From Actinomycetota bacterium (GTDB lineage: Bacteria > Actinomycetota > Actinomycetes > Actinomycetales > Microbacteriaceae): a stretch of DNA of 13,926 nucleotides. The notes below the pieces were generated by a model, which was not told the origin of the DNA, ran no database searches, and saw only the letters and a list, made by a program, of their open reading frames with translations. The stretch lies in contig JAHIOK010000293.1 in assembly GCA_018895315.1 (NCBI GenBank), positions 1-13,926 on the forward strand, read 5' to 3'. Below, one piece after another: positions 12,804-13,926 of the stretch. How positions within the stretch are numbered: position 1 is the first letter of the stretch; every line of letters begins with the position of its first letter. The position numbers and the translations under genes were made by a program.

Positions 12804-13926
12804 TGACCATGTTCCGCTCGCTCTCGCTGTTCAACTTCCGCGTCTGGATCATCGGCGCCCTGGTGTCGAACATCGGCGGCTGGATGCAGGCCACCGCGCA
12901 GGACTGGGTCGTGCTCACCGAGCTCACCCATCACGACGCGACGGCGATGGGCGTCACGATGGCGCTGCAGTTCGGCCCTCCGCTGGTGCTCGTGAGCCTC
13001 ACCGGCTGGGTCGCCGACCGCTTCGACCGCCGGAAGCTCCTCATGCTGACGCAGTCCGCGCTGCTGCTGCTCGCGATCGCCGTCGGTGTCCTCCTGCTCA
13101 CGCACGTCATGACCCTGCCGCTGATGTGGTGCTTCGCCCTCGCCTTCGGCGTCGCGAATGCGTTCGACAGCCCCGCACGCCAGGCGTTCGTCTCTGACGT
13201 CGTGGCCCGCGAGAACGCGTCGAACGCGGTCGCACTGAATGCGGCATCCTTCAATGCAGCCCGGATGATCGGGCCCGCGGTCGGCGGTTTCATGATCGTG
13301 CTGGTGGGCACCGGCTGGGTGTTCATCGTCAACGCAGTGACGTTCCTGGCGATGCTGGTAGCCCTGAAGGTCATTCGCCAGAAGGAACTCATTCCGCGCG
13401 TGCGCTCCGCAGGTTCCGCCCGGCTCGCCGACGGCTTCCGCTATGTCGCAGGGCGCCCCGACCTGATCGTGATCTTCGTGATGGTGTTTCTCGTGGGCGC
13501 TTTCGGCATGAACTTCCCGATCTTCGCCTCGACGATGGCCATCGAGTTCGGCCAGCAGGCCGACGGCTACGGCATCCTGAGCTCGATCCTCGCCATCGGG
13601 TCGCTCACCGGCGCGCTGCTGGCCGCGCGTCGCGATCGCGCCCGCATGCGCGTCGTGATCGTCGCGACGGGTGGCTTCGGGATCGCGTCGCTCGTGTCGT
13701 CATTCATGCCGAGCTACGGGCTGTACGCCGTCGTCCTGGTCTTCGTCGGCTTCTGCACCGTGTCGATGCTCACGACGGCGAACGGCTACGTGCAGACCAC
13801 CACCGATCCGGCACTGCGTGGTCGCGTCCTGGCGCTCTATATGGCGATCCTGATGGGATCGACCCCCGTGGGAGCGCCCATCGCCGGCTGGGTGGCGACG
13901 ACGTTCGGACCGCGCGCGGCGATCCA
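12803..13926 (+). CDS. MFS exporter, EntS-like (MFS_3) family, 3' end outside window
   Basis: An open frame with no stop runs to the end of the window (374 complete codons). It starts MTMFRSLSLFNFRVW, the classic opening of enterobactin-exporter-like MFS proteins. Motif A GWVADRFDRRKL is at 68-79 and FDSPARQAFVSD at 121-132 is the characteristic loop of this branch; hydrophobic helices follow at regular intervals, with ADGFRYVAGRPDL in the central loop. It is a 12-TM type, unlike the DHA2 exporter upstream. ATG 12803 overlaps the marR stop by one base; GTG 12800 (4-bp overlap) and ATG 12809 are alternatives. A G-rich stretch (12784-12792) could bind the ribosome. About 40 or more C-terminal residues should be missing. 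Co-transcribed with marR; substrate unknown. Confidence 0.92.
   Translation, partial: MTMFRSLSLFNFRVWIIGALVSNIGGWMQATAQDWVVLTELTHHDATAMGVTMALQFGPPLVLVSLTGWVADRFDRRKLLMLTQSALLLLAIAVGVLLLTHVMTLPLMWCFALAFGVANAFDSPARQAFVSDVVARENASNAVALNAASFNAARMIGPAVGGFMIVLVGTGWVFIVNAVTFLAMLVALKVIRQKELIPRVRSAGSARLADGFRYVAGRPDLIVIFVMVFLVGAFGMNFPIFASTMAIEFGQQADGYGILSSILAIGSLTGALLAARRDRARMRVVIVATGGFGIASLVSSFMPSYGLYAVVLVFVGFCTVSMLTTANGYVQTTTDPALRGRVLALYMAILMGSTPVGAPIAGWVATTFGPRAAI

Noticed and set aside
12323..13105. 260-codon minus-strand frame opposite marR
   Set aside because: Ser/Arg-rich antisense shadow; marR and the second exporter explain the region.

Overview
The window is GC-rich, densely packed DNA with codon habits (frequent GATGCC and GCATCC words) and gene families (an F420-type luciferase-like oxidoreductase, a permuted lipoate ligase, LacI/MarR-era actinobacterial style gene packing) that point to a high-GC actinobacterium. 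My best guess is Microbacteriaceae, probably Microbacterium. This is an inference from codon style and remembered protein look, not from a search. No phage, IS element, CRISPR array or RNA gene is visible. It reads as ordinary chromosome with metabolic and exporter genes.

Layout. (1) 22-2432, plus strand: galT-galK, two Leloir-pathway genes overlapping by 4 bp. (2) 2517-2657, plus: a 46-residue protein with two CxxC pairs, too short for most gene callers, whose 3' end overlaps the convergent 3' end of the next gene. (3) 2613-4391: a TetR regulator (minus) divergent from a short-chain dehydrogenase (plus) with an unusual ~100-residue N-terminal extension; a perfect 30-bp palindrome lies between them. 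(4) 4487-6609, plus: a second TetR regulator translationally coupled (ATGA) to a type-B carboxylesterase. (5) 6643-6708: a long hairpin between convergent units. (6) 9735-6721, minus: lplA-type lipoate ligase, an orphan beta-class DNA methyltransferase and an LLM-class flavin/F420 oxidoreductase, packed end to end. (7) 10658-9810, minus: a monoglyceride-lipase-like hydrolase. (8) 10726-13926, plus: a DHA2-type 14-TM drug exporter, a MarR regulator and the start of a second, EntS-like MFS exporter that runs off the window.

How it works together. The galT/galK pair converts galactose to UDP-galactose/glucose-1-phosphate. Two regulator-enzyme pairs (TetR/SDR and TetR/esterase) look like small self-contained catabolic or detoxification switches. 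The MarR gene sits between two different MFS exporters, and AT-rich inverted repeats sharing the word ATAAGCTA lie at the first exporter's start codon and inside its last codons just before marR, so MarR probably controls both units.

The most striking cross-cutting signal is promoter architecture. Most unit-leading genes lack a Shine-Dalgarno sequence and instead have a TANNNT (usually TAGGCT, TAAGCT or TACGCT) hexamer exactly 6-7 nt before the start codon, which predicts leaderless mRNAs. Genes inside operons, by contrast, carry clear AGGAG-type sites. I do not see a clearly novel defence or mobile system; the best candidates for something undescribed are the operator embedded in coding sequence at 12310-12341, the TetR palindrome and the SDR N-terminal extension.
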